The notes beneath the pieces are model-generated. The model saw only the letters and a program-made list of their open reading frames with translations. It was not told the DNA's origin and did no database searches. The translations under genes were made by a program, and so were the position numbers. From Eunapius fragilis (lineage: Eukaryota > Porifera > Demospongiae > Spongillida > Spongillidae), in NCBI GenBank assembly GCA_963681505.1, contig OY811993.1, positions 2,514,992-2,578,991 on the forward strand: a stretch of 64,000 bases of DNA, in the 5' to 3' direction. Below, in pieces: positions 1 to 12,213 of the stretch. Each line of letters opens with the position of its first letter. Positions within the stretch are counted from its first letter, which is position 1.

Positions 1-1329
1 CTGCTGGTGGTGGTAGGAGTGGCGGGGCTTCTGGAGGTGGCGGGGTGAAGGGGAGAGGAGTCGGAGGATGTATGTCATCCTCTTCCTCCTCCGACCCCTC
101 TTGATTAAAAAAACCCGTAAGGTCTTCAGCTGACATCTACATGTACGTGACAGAGACTGAGAGTATGATTTTAAAAATTTTTACCTTATTCTTTTTTCAA
201 GCAAGTTTACATGTGAATCCACATAGAGTATATTATTAAATTCTTACCTCTTTTTGCAAAGTGCACTATAATTCAGCGGGTGCATGACTGACTTTTATAC
301 CTGCAAAGCCTTAACACCTGTACAGACTGTGCTATATTTCTATTGGTCCAATTCCATCATATTAACGGCATGTGCTAAAATTTTATTGGTCAAATTTGAA
401 AAGGCTCCAATCTAAACATGGAGGTGTAGCCTACATGAAGTAAAGCTGGATAGTGATAGTGTGGGAACTCAGGAAGTGAACTACATGACTGCATGTAGAT
501 CTGTTATATATCATGGCACCATGTAGATTGATAAGGATATGTTTTCAGGTGAGTAATATCTGTGGACAGGGTCTGCAGCATTATGAGTGTGGGCAGAATG
601 TTTGAATTTTTCACTACATAAATGTGAGAGTAGAAGAACATTATGGTAGCTATAACAAGTTGATTTGCAAAAGTACAAGACTATTGCCGGCATGTGGTGG
701 CAAGAAAGTCTGCTGCTAGTGCTGGTGGTGTGTAAAATGGACAAAGCACCTGAAATGTACATGAGATTGGCTTAAGTTAGGTGAATACCACACTTTTGCA
801 TGTATCATGAATTGATACATGTGCTTTAGAAACCAATGCCTCTGCCCCAATCTTACTTACTGCTGCATGGGCAGATCTAGTAACAACCTTTTGAGCTAGC
901 AATGGATGAGACTTACAAAAGGCATCATTTACTTCACTTAGAAGCTCCATTAGTGCATGAGATTTGGGTTCATACAAGGAGTAGCTATATGGGAGAAGGA
1001 TAAGGTTGCAGTTATTTTCATTTCACCTATAGTTCTCAGCCCTTGCAACTGCAATATAGTTGCAACACATGTACATGGCTAGACAGATAAGGAAGCCTTC
1101 AAATAAGCCTTTTTATACATCAGATTAAAACAATAGACACTATACTACTGTACACACAGTTGCATGCTTTACATGTGAAGTGAATGGTTTTGTGCAGATC
1201 CGTGCTGTACATAGTTGTGCGGGCCCTACTACCGCGTTTGGTCAGGTAGTACTGTGACAAGCCCGACCAAACACCGCCCGACTATGCTCTACAAATGTTG
1301 CATGCACAGCTTTTTAATGTTAATACAAC
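1..1329. other. No recognised gene
   Basis: I do not recognise a gene here. The first ~110 bases are G-rich and contain a short inverted repeat (gagtcggagga near 58-70, its partner tcctcctccgac near 85-97). A minus-strand stretch at 777-977 reads open for 66 codons with an ordinary residue mix and could be an exon of something unknown, but there is no motif to name it. The rest is AT-rich with frequent stops. Confidence 0.4.
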
Positions 1330-2038
1330 ATGTCATAACATACCATTGGGTGGTAGTGGTAGTGCATGCTGTGACCCCTGCGGTACCGCGTCCTCTCGGA
1401 AGCACATTTAGCCAATCGGACAGCGGGGTCATTCCAATACCGACTCCTTTTAGATGCTTTAATGGCAGCTGAATTGTCCTCGTATTTCTGCCTGTTAGCA
1501 GCAGTGCGGTTTCCCTCGAGGTCCTCTTCATATCGCCGCCTTTTAGCAGCATGGTTCTCCTCGAGGTCCTCTTCATATCGCCGCCTTTTAGCAGCACGGT
1601 TCTCCTCGAGGTCCTCTTCATATCGCCGCCTTTTAGCAGCACGGTTCTCCTCAAGGTCCTCTTCATATAGCCGCCTTTTAGCAGCACGGTTCTCCTCGAG
1701 GTCCTCTTCATATTGCCACCTTTTAGCAGATCGCTTAGATTCAATATCTGCGTTGTAGCTGTCGGAGAGGCCTTCTTTTCGGGATCGGCCTTGTAGCTGT
1801 CGCGTACAGAGGCCTTCTTTTCGGGATCGGCCTTGTAGCTGTCGCGTACAGAGGCCTTCTTTTCGGGATCGGCCTTGTAGCTGTCGCGTACAGAGGCCTT
1901 CTTTTCGGGATCGGCCTTGTAGAGCGCTCGGGCTTTAGCTTTGTTCTCGTCTTGCTTTTGGAGGTATTCCGCTCGTTGCTTAGATCTCTTCTTTTGATTA
2001 CACGAAGGCATTTTTAGAAAAACAACTTCACTAGCCAA
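1330..2038 (-). pseudogene. YKADPEKK-repeat / RYEEDLEE-repeat protein fragment, frameshifted
   Basis: The reading frame starts at 2038 or at the second Met (MPSCNQKKRSKQRAEY) and is lysine/arginine/glutamate rich. It has 3-4 copies of a 14-residue unit (YKADPEKKASVRDS, 42 bp). These are followed by about five copies of a 15-residue unit (RYEEDLEENRAAKRR, 45 bp). The two arrays are in different frames. At ~1765-1775 the spacer that reads gcctctgtacgcgacagc in the other copies is 4 bp shorter, which explains the shift. After it the uninterrupted original frame gives nonsense (LLKGGDMKRT repeats). Similar charged repeats occur, from memory, at the N-terminus of large uncharacterised proteins in sponge genomes, sometimes in Helitron-like contexts; no catalytic domain is visible here. 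It is probably a truncated, dead fragment. Confidence 0.55.
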
Positions 2039-5000
2039 AGCAACAACTAAACTGCGATAGAAACACCAGATATTTTTAGTGCAGGTTAGAGTATTTATAC
2101 TGCCTAAAATTATTAATAAATATCTATTACATACATTATTAAATAGAACTTGATATGTGTCTATATGACATGTAAGGATAACGTGCCGGTAAATTTCGAA
2201 GCGATTGGTACTATTCCCGTCCTTCTAAACCGCTCCTAGCTCGAGTTATACCTCCCTAAGAAGAAGAAGAAGACGACGACGACGACGATGGAGAATTATT
2301 TTAGGACTGGGCACGAGAAACAGGAAATAGTTTGTTTCTCTATAACCACACCGTTTTATGACACGGAACAAACGTAGAACTGTAGATCGTTGTGCTCTCA
2401 TTCCGCCGCAATAAAGAGATAAGCGATCCGTTTCTCCGTTGTCCCTCCAGACGCTAGTTAAGTTTTTTTAATGACATTCATCAACCCTCAATCAATCCTA
2501 TATTGAACCTGCTGCGCCGACAAGAGAAGCGATCGAAGGGAACAGGTGTGTATAAATGCCACTTGTGTTGTCTGTCTGTCTCACAGGTATTGGAGCTGGC
2601 ATAAATACAACAACCTGCCTATCTGTCTTCAGCTGCATGCCCATGTAGAGCCAGCCTTTATATAAGGGTGAGGTGTGTACAGGTAAGTTTGTTTTCATTC
2701 GAGCCAAATGGTATGCGAAGGTAAGGCGCATTTGCATGCGGTTAAAAACTACTGGGAGGATCAACAGGGGTACATTGACATAAACCACCTTCTAATGAGA
2801 TTCCATCACCCCGTGAATCTTATTAGAGGTGTGTTGAGGCGATCGCTAGGAACACAAACACCTAGCCTAACATCACTATGAATGGGGCATATTTTCCAAA
2901 TGTGGGATATGCAAATTGTCGCTATGTGCGAGCCGCTACTGTATCAGTATTAAAAATACACCTTACAAGATGTTAGCCACTGACAACATTGAATAGCATT
3001 ATATTACATTTGATTGACAGCTAATTGTATTCATTACATTCCTTTTTATATTTGATATCATTAAACTAACATGTAAACACAAAATGCATGCAAATCATTT
3101 ATGGTGATGGTATTGGCCGATGTCTATTTCCGTATTTTCATAGGTAAGAAAGGGTTTGTTTACAAATACATTAGATTATTGCTTTTATAAAATGTTTATT
3201 AAAGTCCATGTTTAACTCTATAAATAACTTCATAAAACTTGCATAACAAAATCACAACATGTAATTGGTTAATTAATTTGAGGAAAGAGCACTAACTAGC
3301 AGAACCATACAGGATTGGATCTGGCTAGGTCAATTATAAAAATTCTCCTCCTGAATTCTAATTTTGCTCGTCATGTAAATGGTATCATTTATAGATGTCA
3401 CTCAAACCTAATTTGTTAATCTCATCACACATAAGGATTGGAGCATAAAAGTATGCATAAATCATGAATACAGTTATAGGGCAGTGTTATACTAATGTAA
3501 AAATGTGTTCCCCTGAAATAGAGCACATATGGGTGTGAAGTTACAAGCAAAAAAAAGATAGCGATTCACTTCCGGCACCCACCATCGAAAGGAACCGGGA
3601 TGAGGATGAGGCCTCCCATAAAGGCGCCGGAGGCGGCAACGCGAGCGAACTAGGAGATGCCGGAGGGGACCCTGGGAAGAGTTCTCTTTTCTTCTTAACG
3701 GGCCATCACCTCCGCTTTTTTCACCAATTTTTGCAATAAACTCATTTTGCTGCAGTAATATTAGATTGTTCAAGAGCTTTATAATATTTATCAAACTATG
3801 ATTGGAGAACATAATAAAATATTAAGTTCGAAAAAATCAATTAATTTTAAAGCTGTAATATGGTGGTCCCTAGATCTAGGATCGCTAACAGTCTAGATCT
3901 AGAACCACTGCCTGGAGATTAAAGGTCAATAATGTAACAGCTCATTGATCCATTAGAATTCTGATTGCCGTATAACAGGCTTAAAAAACGCACCATTTTC
4001 AGATGAATTTCGTTAAAACGATGCTGTTGTAATCAGTTATAATCAGTTATCGCCAAAGAAGTGGGTGGTAGTAAAAACATAACCAAGCATCATCCAGCAG
4101 TGATCAACGGAGGAGAGCAAGCTAAGGGGAAGAGCATACCTGGGCATCGCTGCAGCAGACAAAAGCTTCGATGGGTAACCCCAGTGCTGGTTGTTTGGCA
4201 CGGTTCGTTGGTCGTCATCGACGAGCAAAGCTAAAATGCATTGCCAGAGCACCAGTGGTACTATTTGTGGGAGTGCAGCAAAGGAATTGCATGGTTTCAC
4301 TTACCGCGCATATGCCAAACTTGCCCGACACTGATGCAAGAATGCTCGCACTTCAAATGTTCTACATCGAAGTGTCGAATGTAACAGCTGCTTAATGGTG
4401 ATGCTTTCCCAAAATGCAGCCCACCTTCGTACCATTGTTGGACCCTGACTCACCAAAAACATCTGGCTTACATTGGTCTCTGCCTCAAACTGCGAGCATT
4501 CTGCATCTGTGCAATTAGATTTTCAATGTCATATGTGGTTATTGTTTTAAATTCAAGTAAATGTTACATCAATGCCAATGTTTGTTTCGTACAACTATTA
4601 CGATCTCCACTGCAATCCCACTAGAAGTAACCACTGGGGAACAACTGGATATGCTCATAAAACTGAATGGAACATCCCCAACAGCTCACTGATATCTGAA
4701 CCTGCGTCCTCATTCCTGCTGAGGGTGCTGTAGCTTTCCTTATGACTAGTAGAGGCCTCTGAACAACCTTATTCAGTATTCTCACCAAGATTACAACTCT
4801 TCTGCTTATTGTACTGCCTGATCTCTCCAACTGAGCCGTCTTTATGAACGCCCTCGACTTTTTCCTCCGTAGTCATGTCGTTCGACCACTTAATGTTAAT
4901 CCAGCACTTATGACATGCTCCTACGACATGCACAACACTCCTAGAACAAATCAGATTCCTTTTAATCTTCCCTACAACAGCCTCATCGACGGCAAAATTC

Positions 5001-5059
5001 AAGAGCTATTTCAGAATTTTCATAACAGGCGTTTCTAATTTTCAGCAGCTTAGTTAGTC
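2039..5059. other. No recognised gene; AT-rich spacer
   Basis: This stretch has no reading frame that I can assign. A GAA/GAC microsatellite lies at 2262-2288. A short GC-rich island at 3570-3680 differs from its AT-rich surroundings and might be an exon, but no motif supports that. Scattered open frames at 4171-4395 and 4844-5038 are short and have no recognised domain. The phrase ggagattaaaggt at ~3916 recurs at ~5097 and, in part, near 57437, so it is probably part of a dispersed repeat. Confidence 0.4.
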
Positions 5060-5257
5060 GTCCTACATCTGGGACGATCGTTAAGATCTAGGACGATTGG
5101 AGATTAAAGGTTATAAGGGACCCAAACGATGCTCTATTCATCGTTCGGAACAATTGAGTGCTTCGTTTAGCATGAAGCGATCGCTTTGGAAAAAAAGCCT
5201 AACACTTTTACTTTTAGTCCTTAAAAGCTACGTATCTGTCGAAAATGCACGAATGGT

Positions 5258-5715
5258 TTACCGTTTTCGGAATCCTAGACTTAGCGGGCGATATTCCAAT
5301 TCAAATTTAATAAACGCTTGGAGAGGGTTAAATGTGGATTTAATTAAATTCCCGTACAGGTTGGACAGTGAAGTATCATGACTCCACCAGTTGACATGCT
5401 TCTCCTTCAAAAACTGCTGTGCTAACTTAGATGTGTGCGTTGTATCGTTATCAGCCATGAAAACGATGCAACGTAGGAAGATTACGAGCTGTGAATGGCA
5501 GCAAGGTCGTCTCCAAGATGTTAACATAGAGCGGAGAATCCAAATATGCACAGTTTAGCTGGTCCTTTTGAGCTGATTGCCCCCCAAACATTTACTTTGA
5601 CAGGATGTTTTTTGTCTGCAACAATAAGAGGTTAAAATTGTATTAACCATAACTCCTTACGTCGGCTTTGGTTTAGGCGGTTGCCCAATCTTTAGACAGC
5701 ATGTCCTTCGCATAG
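5258..5715 (-). pseudogene. Tc1/mariner transposase, C-terminal half
   Basis: Reading on the minus strand, CCLKIGQPPKPKPT (near 5690-5650) and HPVKVNVWGAISSKG (near 5610-5570) match the middle of Tc1 DDE domains. FMADNDTTHTSKLAQQFLKE (near 5460-5400) holds the second catalytic Asp (family form DNDPKHTS). The NWW motif follows, but the usual SPDLNPIENLW box is degraded to SLSNLYGNLIK. Several frameshifts separate these blocks. It continues the N-terminal half at 8590-9156. Confidence 0.65.
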
Positions 5716-8589
5716 ATCTCAAGGGTTATTTTTTTGCAAGCGTGAGGCAGTGGGTTGATAAGCGTAAGATTAGCAGTTCTAGCTGTGAGATTTTGCAACA
5801 AGTTAAGATAATTTCACATCATCACAATTTTTCGGTGCTACTAATTGTTTATCTCGCGCTAGTCGTATAGCCAAATGCTACTCGGTAAGTACGCTACACG
5901 ATTAGGTATGACACTAGGCGCAGGGATTATAAACACTAATTGTTTAGCAATAAAACAGTATTGAGTCTATTTCTTTGAATGTGCTTTATTGTACTCCCAG
6001 GTTGCAGCTTTTGCATTCTTCAACACTTCACTGGTTGGTTCAAAACAATGTGCTGGCTCGCTTACTGCAAGCTTGATTGATAAAATACTTGACAGTGTTC
6101 CTTTGGGATCTAGGTTAGGTCTAAAGCAGTTTTGTTCTTGCGAACCATAGAGAATAGTCTCTCTTCTTCAGCACTAGAATGTGGTATTGTTAATACCACC
6201 TTACCTACTCTTGTGAGTCGTGGATACCTTAAGGAATTATCAGCATATCTAAGTGATGACAAATAGTGCCATAAAACATCCATTCTATGGTAAGTCTGCT
6301 TTTCATCATCCATAACTGTACTCTTATCCCAAATATCACTTGGGATTATTGAATCATGCAAATGTTGATATTGTGTCAGAAAGATTATCGATTTCTTTTG
6401 GCCAAAGAACATGAAACCTGGAATATTATAAATTTCATTTTGCATTCATGTATACAAAGTTAGGTACAAGCACTAACCTCGTCACAAAATACTCTATTTG
6501 AGAGAATGAAGCATTTTCCCTCTCTTGAAACTTGGTAAATCGTGCACTTTTCAGCAACTCATCTTTCAGTGGAAGATTATGCATACTCCATTGCTCGCAC
6601 ATAGAAAGCTCTAACTCCTTTATAGAAGTGACTAAACTGGGATAAACATATATTTCCATTCTAAATTCCCTTGTTATGCTCGCTTTTTGTTGTAATTCCA
6701 TCAATGATAGACTCATGTACATATATAGTAGTTTATTTAACACTCTGAATGTGTGCATAATGCATTATTTGAACTCACCATTAAGCTGACATTCTCTGTA
6801 TCTCAAGTGGTAAAAATTACCATTTGCTTCCTTGATAGTACGTACAGGCATAAACCTACCAGCCAACATTGTTAGAAATGATACCATTTGGTCATACAAA
6901 TGTGGAATCAAGGGCTCCTCTCACTGAAGAAACATGTTCAAATTTATAAATTTATAAATAGTTGAAGTACTGACTGGTAGAAAGGAAGATGAATCTCAAT
7001 AATCATAGAGTTAGAAAACAGTGTATGCAACCTTGAAAGCATGCATCATGATTATCTACAATGCGTGAAGGAATGACAATTTTATGTATGCTATAAACCA
7101 TTATAGTACATAATACTTTCAGAAAGACAATAACTTTTCAGTGAAATGAACTGCTGGAGAACACGACTTACTGCTCTTTCCAGACTGAGCCATCGTGTGC
7201 TTGAATGCTTCACTATATACCTATAGCTAGTGTCACAAAAGATACAATACTCAGCAAGGCTGGCCTTTCGTTTTGTGCTCTTTTCAAACCAGTAATAGAG
7301 ATCAATAACCATGTCTTCAACATTGAACCCAGTCACCTACACAAAATGGTTTTGTAACTTATACAACACATACTGACTCATGTTGTATACATGCATGTAC
7401 CTTGTTATAAGCTTCTCCAGCTTTACTAGAGCTCTGTGTTGTGCACAATGTGACATGGACAATCAATGACTGCCACTGCAGCATTCATTTCTAGACTTGA
7501 TGGAGTTGTTACAGCCCATGTTTACAGAGGTATTTTCTAGGCTTATTCCCACACAGTTTCCCATAAAATATTATGCTTGGATAGAGCATTTTGGAGAAAA
7601 TACCCTCAGCGGTGGAGGATGAGGACATGCACATATCCAAGAAATGTGAGGTCACAGCACCCACAGTCAAGATTAAGTATGCAAACAGTAAGTGGATTCT
7701 TTTTTTTCCACTCCTGTGTCAGTGGACCCATCAATTGCCAAAGCATAGGGCCCTTTATTCATCGCTTCAATGATTTTCCCTTTATACCAGGGGGCTAGTG
7801 CACTATTTATAATGCATGCAGTTTTGGTTTGCCTAGAGGCATACTGTTGAGTAATAGAACTATCCGGGAAAATATCTCTAAAGAGGTGTGTCAATTGATC
7901 AGCAAGAGCTAATGGTACATTATTCTGGACTAGCAGTGTTGCAACTTTAACTTTTGCACGAATAACCTAAAATTAAAAATAAGTATGTAGATGGCACATG
8001 TATAATATAGCTGATTTACCTTCACATCAATTGAAGTTGATATGGGTTGAAAGGTTAGAGTAGATTGCGATTTTGTAGCCTTAGGATTTGAGACATGCGT
8101 AGGTGTGCTGATATGCCATTCTACATCACCTTTACCCATATGTCTACAACTTATCTGGCGAAGACACAAAGCACATTGAAAGCCAATTGGATTTTTGCTG
8201 ATCTCCATGATAAATGGCCAAATCTTTGTCCACTCACCCTGGAACCTAGTATGGTATTATCCACCACCTGTGGCAGACTTCGCTCGCTTCAATGGTCCAG
8301 GCCTTGTCTCATCTTCCTCTTTATCGGACTCTAGAGCTTCGTCATTCTCTTCAGCCATTTTTTCGTTCGCACATGTCATATCCATTTGTGTGCATGTGCG
8401 TGGGGGTTTTCAATTTACGATACCGCACCTCTGGTCACAATTAATTCATTAAAATGTGATATTTGTTTAGAGGGATGTCATTGTAATAAAACCGTATGCG
8501 TGAGATCAAATCGGCTATGCGTTAGAGCATGAGATTACTCTCTTATGCGTGAGACTCATGCTTAAGGCGTGAGACTTGAGGTGTCTGCC
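5716..8589 (-). mobile_element. hAT element inserted inside the Tc1 copy (edges approximate)
   Basis: The limits are set by where the Tc1 coding sequence breaks off and resumes. Internally there is a decayed hAT transposase (6110-8358). The near-terminal sequences CTCAAGGG (about 5719) and CTTGAG (about 8573) are weakly inverted. I could not find a clean 8-bp target duplication, so the exact borders are open. Copies of a 'gcgtgag' motif cluster near both ends (5740-5760 and 8500-8580), as expected for subterminal repeats. Confidence 0.5.
6110..8358 (-). pseudogene. hAT transposase, multi-exon, decayed
   Basis: The likely start is MAEENDEALESDKEEDE at 8358. A BED-like zinc-binding block follows (FQCALCLRQISCRHMGKGDVEWHI, ~8180-8110). 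Next comes the start of the RNase-H-like core (DIFPDSSITQQYASRQTKT, then ALAIDGSTDTGVEKK at ~7730-7690). The middle piece is IVKHSSTRWLSLERAVSRVL at ~7230-7150. The C-terminal hAT dimerisation motif HSSAEEERLFSMVRKNKT lies at ~6175-6125. Order and spacing fit one gene with several introns. A TAA stop interrupts the N-terminus between GGG and YHTRFQGEW (~8257), and other joins are out of frame. The ACA-type catalytic residues cannot all be verified. Confidence 0.65.
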
Positions 8590-9156
8590 TTCAGTGAGTT
8601 TCTAACTGAATAGAAGACTCACCTGTCCATATAATGTCGGAGAAGTTGTCCTGATGTTCCTGGCACCATTCAAACTATTTGACCTTGTTGCCTTCCCTAT
8701 CGAACCGCAAGCGGTATATCACATTTTCACTATATATGTACCTGTAGCTAATGTTGTACCTGATGATTTGGCAATAAGCACTGCCCCTGAACACCCAACT
8801 GAGGCTTCTCCATGCATGCAAAATGGTGCGAAGCGAAAGTTTATGACCTATGAAAACTTGGACTATTATAACTCAATTGATGATTAATCCTAATAATATG
8901 CACCTTTCTGTGCCAGAAGCATGTGAAGCTGAACAGCGGTCGTTTCATCGTCAAGCTGCATTTGTACGTCCACAATCTTGTTCACATCATCAGTACTCTT
9001 TGAAGGTCTTCGCGCCAGAGTTCCACATTTTTCAAACCTTTTTAGGAATCGATGAATACCAACATGGCTAACGATCAACCCTTCCCCCAACAAAAGATTC
9101 CTAATGTTTCTACTCTTATGCCCCTGTTGATGATAGAATAAAATCCTTTGCTTCAA
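8590..9156 (-). pseudogene. Tc1/mariner transposase, N-terminal half
   Basis: The frame begins MKQRILFYHQQGHKSRNIR, a helix-turn-helix DNA-binding region (GEGLIVSHVGIHRFLKRF) of Tc1-type transposases. This is followed by a proline-rich RRPSKSTDD linker. After a degenerate stretch the catalytic domain appears as FEWCQEHQDNFSDIIWTGESSIQLETH at ~8680-8600. The family normally has WTDES there, and the first catalytic Asp reads Gly (GGT). A stop codon precedes the FEWCQ motif. With a lost catalytic residue, stops and a split gene, this copy is inactive. Confidence 0.65.
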
Positions 9157-9320
9157 TTACACCATGGCTACGATCCCTACAATGGTAATGTTGTCTGACG
9201 CAATGCGTGGGGTGGATATTTACCCGTGCTATTGTTTTGTGTTATGCATTGCCATAAGGTAATGCATTTTTCTACTGATCTACCGCAACTTTCTACCTAC
9301 GTAATTTATTACCTAATTAA

Positions 9321-9380
9321 GGTATTGCATTGCGAAGGTAGAGTTGTACGTAGCGTTAACTTTTTATTGACTGATACTGT
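9321..9380 (+). repeat. Left arm of the long inverted repeat
   Basis: It runs from ggtattgcattgcgaagg to gactgatactgt and pairs with 12214-12273 on the opposite strand, with about eight mismatches in sixty bases. Confidence 0.6.
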
Positions 9381-10282
9381 TATGGAGGGGGGGGGGGGGA
9401 TAATTTATCTTGCACTGCCCAACCACATTCAAGGTATAACACAGTCCACACAAAAGTGCAGTGTCATCTGTTCCAGGGCTCGTCAGCCGTCAGTGTCATC
9501 ACTGGTGTGTTAGCCTCTTGCAATTTTTTTGGCTTTTGAAAACCAGTCTCTTTGTGGTGCTGGGTGACTATTACACTGTTCTTGCAGTCAGAAGCAGTTG
9601 CTGGTGTAGTGAGTGACATAATATCCTTGTACGCATGCGTGTTTGGGCTGGCTGACTATATATGCATGTTATTACACACTTTTCGCAGCTGCGGAGCTTG
9701 TTACACTTGCTAGCATTGCTGGCATCTTGAGTGAAGTTCTAGTACCCTAAGTACACAAACTAATGTAAGTATTAGCCTAGCTTTATAAAGTCATTATAAC
9801 ATCTCATGCACAAATGTGTATCTCAATATACTACAGGCCATACCCCCTAGCTGGGTGGGAAGGCCCTCACTCTTTATTGCTGTTTACCCCTTGGGTGTTA
9901 GTGTATATCAGGAACTATGATAGTATTTTCTATATAGGAATTGTTCCGGGTCGTGAAATCATGAAAAACCGTGATCCACGTATAACTCAGTGTAGCTCTT
10001 TGTTGCTATCAAACTAGAAGGCAAAGACATGCATAACAAATAATGCATAATGTTAAACACACAAAAGCCTTCTAAAGGATAAGAAAATAACCTATTTTTT
10101 CAATCAGCATACTCCAATATGTCTGGATAGCTTGATGTGGTACATAAGGATCTTTATACTTTGATGTATATACCAAAGAAAGATTGTTTATTCACCAAAG
10201 ATTTTGATTTACACAGTAGCAACAGGATGAAGGAGCATTTTCAAAGCACAAGAATTAAATTGGCATGTGTGGATGCAGGATT

Positions 10283-10372
10283 CTCTCACCAATTGCCTTA
10301 CACATATCCCTCATACCCTCCCCACCACCATGACAACACATTGGTGTAGCGTTGGCTGCGCACGACACTTAA
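10283..10372 (+). repeat. Direct repeat copy 1 (~90 bp)
   Basis: It contains ctctcaccaattgccttacacatatcc followed by cccaccaccatgacaac and acattggtgtagcg. It matches 10829-10920 with scattered substitutions, so it is a duplicated or dispersed repeat. There is no gene in the surrounding 9400-11400 that I recognise. Confidence 0.55.
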
Positions 10373-10828
10373 CATAATCAAGTCACACATACAACCACGA
10401 TGCAAAAAAAACACATACAAGCACACACAGAGCAGGGGCCAGCTACCTGTATCTATGCTTGTGTTTTAGCCTAATTTATTTAGTGTGGTGGCCCACACCA
10501 GCTCTGGGAAAAAACTCTCACTTTGGGAGGAAAAAACCAATACATACTGCTCTGAACAAAAAAACACTGCATATAAGTTCCAGTGCTAGCATCTTGCACT
10601 TTCATCTGTGGTCATGATTGTCAAGGGACAACCTGCTTCCATTGAAGTTTCAAGATGTTGCGTGCACTGCGACCTAGACTGACCAACTTCCCGCTCCCAA
10701 GCCTATTATATCCCTTTGCCACATGGTCAGGTTCACATGCCTCACACCTATGCAATGTGTATCCAATTGCAATTGGAGAGAGCATAGTTTCTGTCTAATT
10801 CACTACGTTCAAACGACGAACGTTAATC

Positions 10829-10920
10829 TCTCTCCTATTGCCTTATACATATCCTCATACCCTCCCCACCCACATGACAACACATTGGTGTAGCGTCGGC
10901 TGTGCACAACACCTAACATG
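10829..10920 (+). repeat. Direct repeat copy 2 (~90 bp)
   Basis: This is the second copy of the 10283-10372 repeat. It shares catgacaacacattggtgta and ends in the same acctaacat-type block. Confidence 0.55.
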
Positions 10921-11419
10921 GAGTTACAAAGAAGCAATGATTGCTTTCAGGCCCAGTTGCTTGGACACCTTTAGACGTTTTTGAACTGAGTCCTTTACAT
11001 ATGCATCCTTTGTCTCACTTCCAGTGGCCATGCTGCTTAAAGAACCAATCAGGTGCACCTGCGTTAGCCGCGGCTGCAGCACCGCCTGCCCTAAGACTAT
11101 GCCTCCCCAACTGGAATGGATCCCAACCCATCTCTTTTACCTATCTCCCGTGCTCTAAAATAGCTCAGCCCCCCCCCCCCCCCCCCACCTGTCCATAGTT
11201 TCTCTCTTGTCTTGTTCTTTGAAATTCCCCTGAAAACGCTTGCATGCAATGTGTGACATAACTCATCCATTGCAAAACATGCTCACTGGGCAAGTCACTA
11301 TCCCGGTCCTAGCCACAATAACGGAGGCTCCCTCCCTGTACTGATCTCTGTCTTACTGGAGGCCACATTAATAACCATACTCCGCATTAATAGTTACATT
11401 GGAACACTTAAGCTTAATC

Positions 11420-12205
11420 AGCTTATCGCACCTCAGGAATCCAGCAAATGCTATCAAACACGTTGCCAACAACCTGACCTCTGTCAGCTAGCCCCACAGA
11501 CTCCACCGTGGCTTTCAACAGGTCAACTGTATTAGGGTCTTTGCAAGACTTGGGTTTAGCCAACACATGCCTCAGGCAACTCAGTATAGCCTGTACTATT
11601 GGCACACTACCCACAGGTAGGCATGAAAACATTCTCCCGATAATTGTCAAAAAATGATCGAAATTTAGAAATCAAGCATGATAAGGTTGCCACAATAGGA
11701 ACAATACTCTCCTCAATACTCTTAACATCTATTAATAATAATTCAAGCCAATCACCCATCAGACCTGGAGAAAACTTTGCGCACTCATATAATTAGGAAA
11801 TGCAGCATTTCTATTCCTGTAAGATTCTCTTATCTGCATAATTAGTGGCATCATTTCCTTTCGGTTTTCACTCAAAATACTGGAAGTAGAACATAAGATT
11901 TTACCGGTCAACCACTAGATGTAGTCACTGCCATTGTGTCTTTATGACCAAATCCAGAGAAGTAAATAATGCCTTGATGCGAGTACGTGGTAGAAATTAG
12001 TTCAGATATTGTGCCACTCAACTTATCTCAATGGTGAGCTAAACACTTCGTGAATTCGTCCACAACAACAATAAATTTAGTATGTTTGAATCCAGAAATA
12101 CATTTGCAACACACATCAAGAACATCAACAAAATTCAGAATGTCTATGTAAGGTGACAAGGAATTGAAGTCTATAAGAGGAAAACCACATGCCTTAAGAA
12201 CGGTA
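11420..12205 (-). pseudogene. NTPase-like fragment, possibly Crinkler-type
   Basis: On the minus strand a largely open frame starts near 12205 (CGFPLIDFNSLSPYIDIL). It continues with KFIVVVDEFTKCLAHH, a hydrophobic strand ending in Asp-Glu like a Walker B motif. It then reads IIYFSGFGHKDTMAVTTSSG before a stop. Further downstream, in shifted frames, come LELLLIDVKSIEESIVPIV and IVQAILSCLRHVLAKPKSC (ending near 11423). At least one internal stop (after CLAHH) and two or three frameshifts are needed to join them. The DE strand followed by a TxSGR-like block resembles the P-loop NTPase part of Crinkler/STAND-type proteins, but no Walker A is present. Family identity is tentative. Confidence 0.3.
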
Positions 12206-12213
12206 GCAATAAT

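Larger units (their letters stand above)
5060..9200 (-). mobile_element. Tc1/mariner element split by a nested hAT insertion (edges approximate)
   Basis: Two minus-strand pieces of one Tc1-type transposase flank about 2.9 kb of foreign DNA. The upstream piece (9156 down to ~8590) carries the DNA-binding part and runs to a QLETH motif just after the first catalytic region. The downstream piece (~5715 down to 5258) resumes with CCLKIGQPPKPKPT, then HPVKVNVWGAISSKGPAKLCIF, then NDTTHTSKLAQQFL. In intact Tc1 transposases these segments directly follow one another, so the interval 5716-8590 is an insertion. I could not define the terminal repeats, so the outer limits are estimates. Confidence 0.6.

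Noticed and set aside
3570..3680. GC-rich patch as an exon
   Set aside because: No splice-consistent frame with a recognisable motif on either strand.
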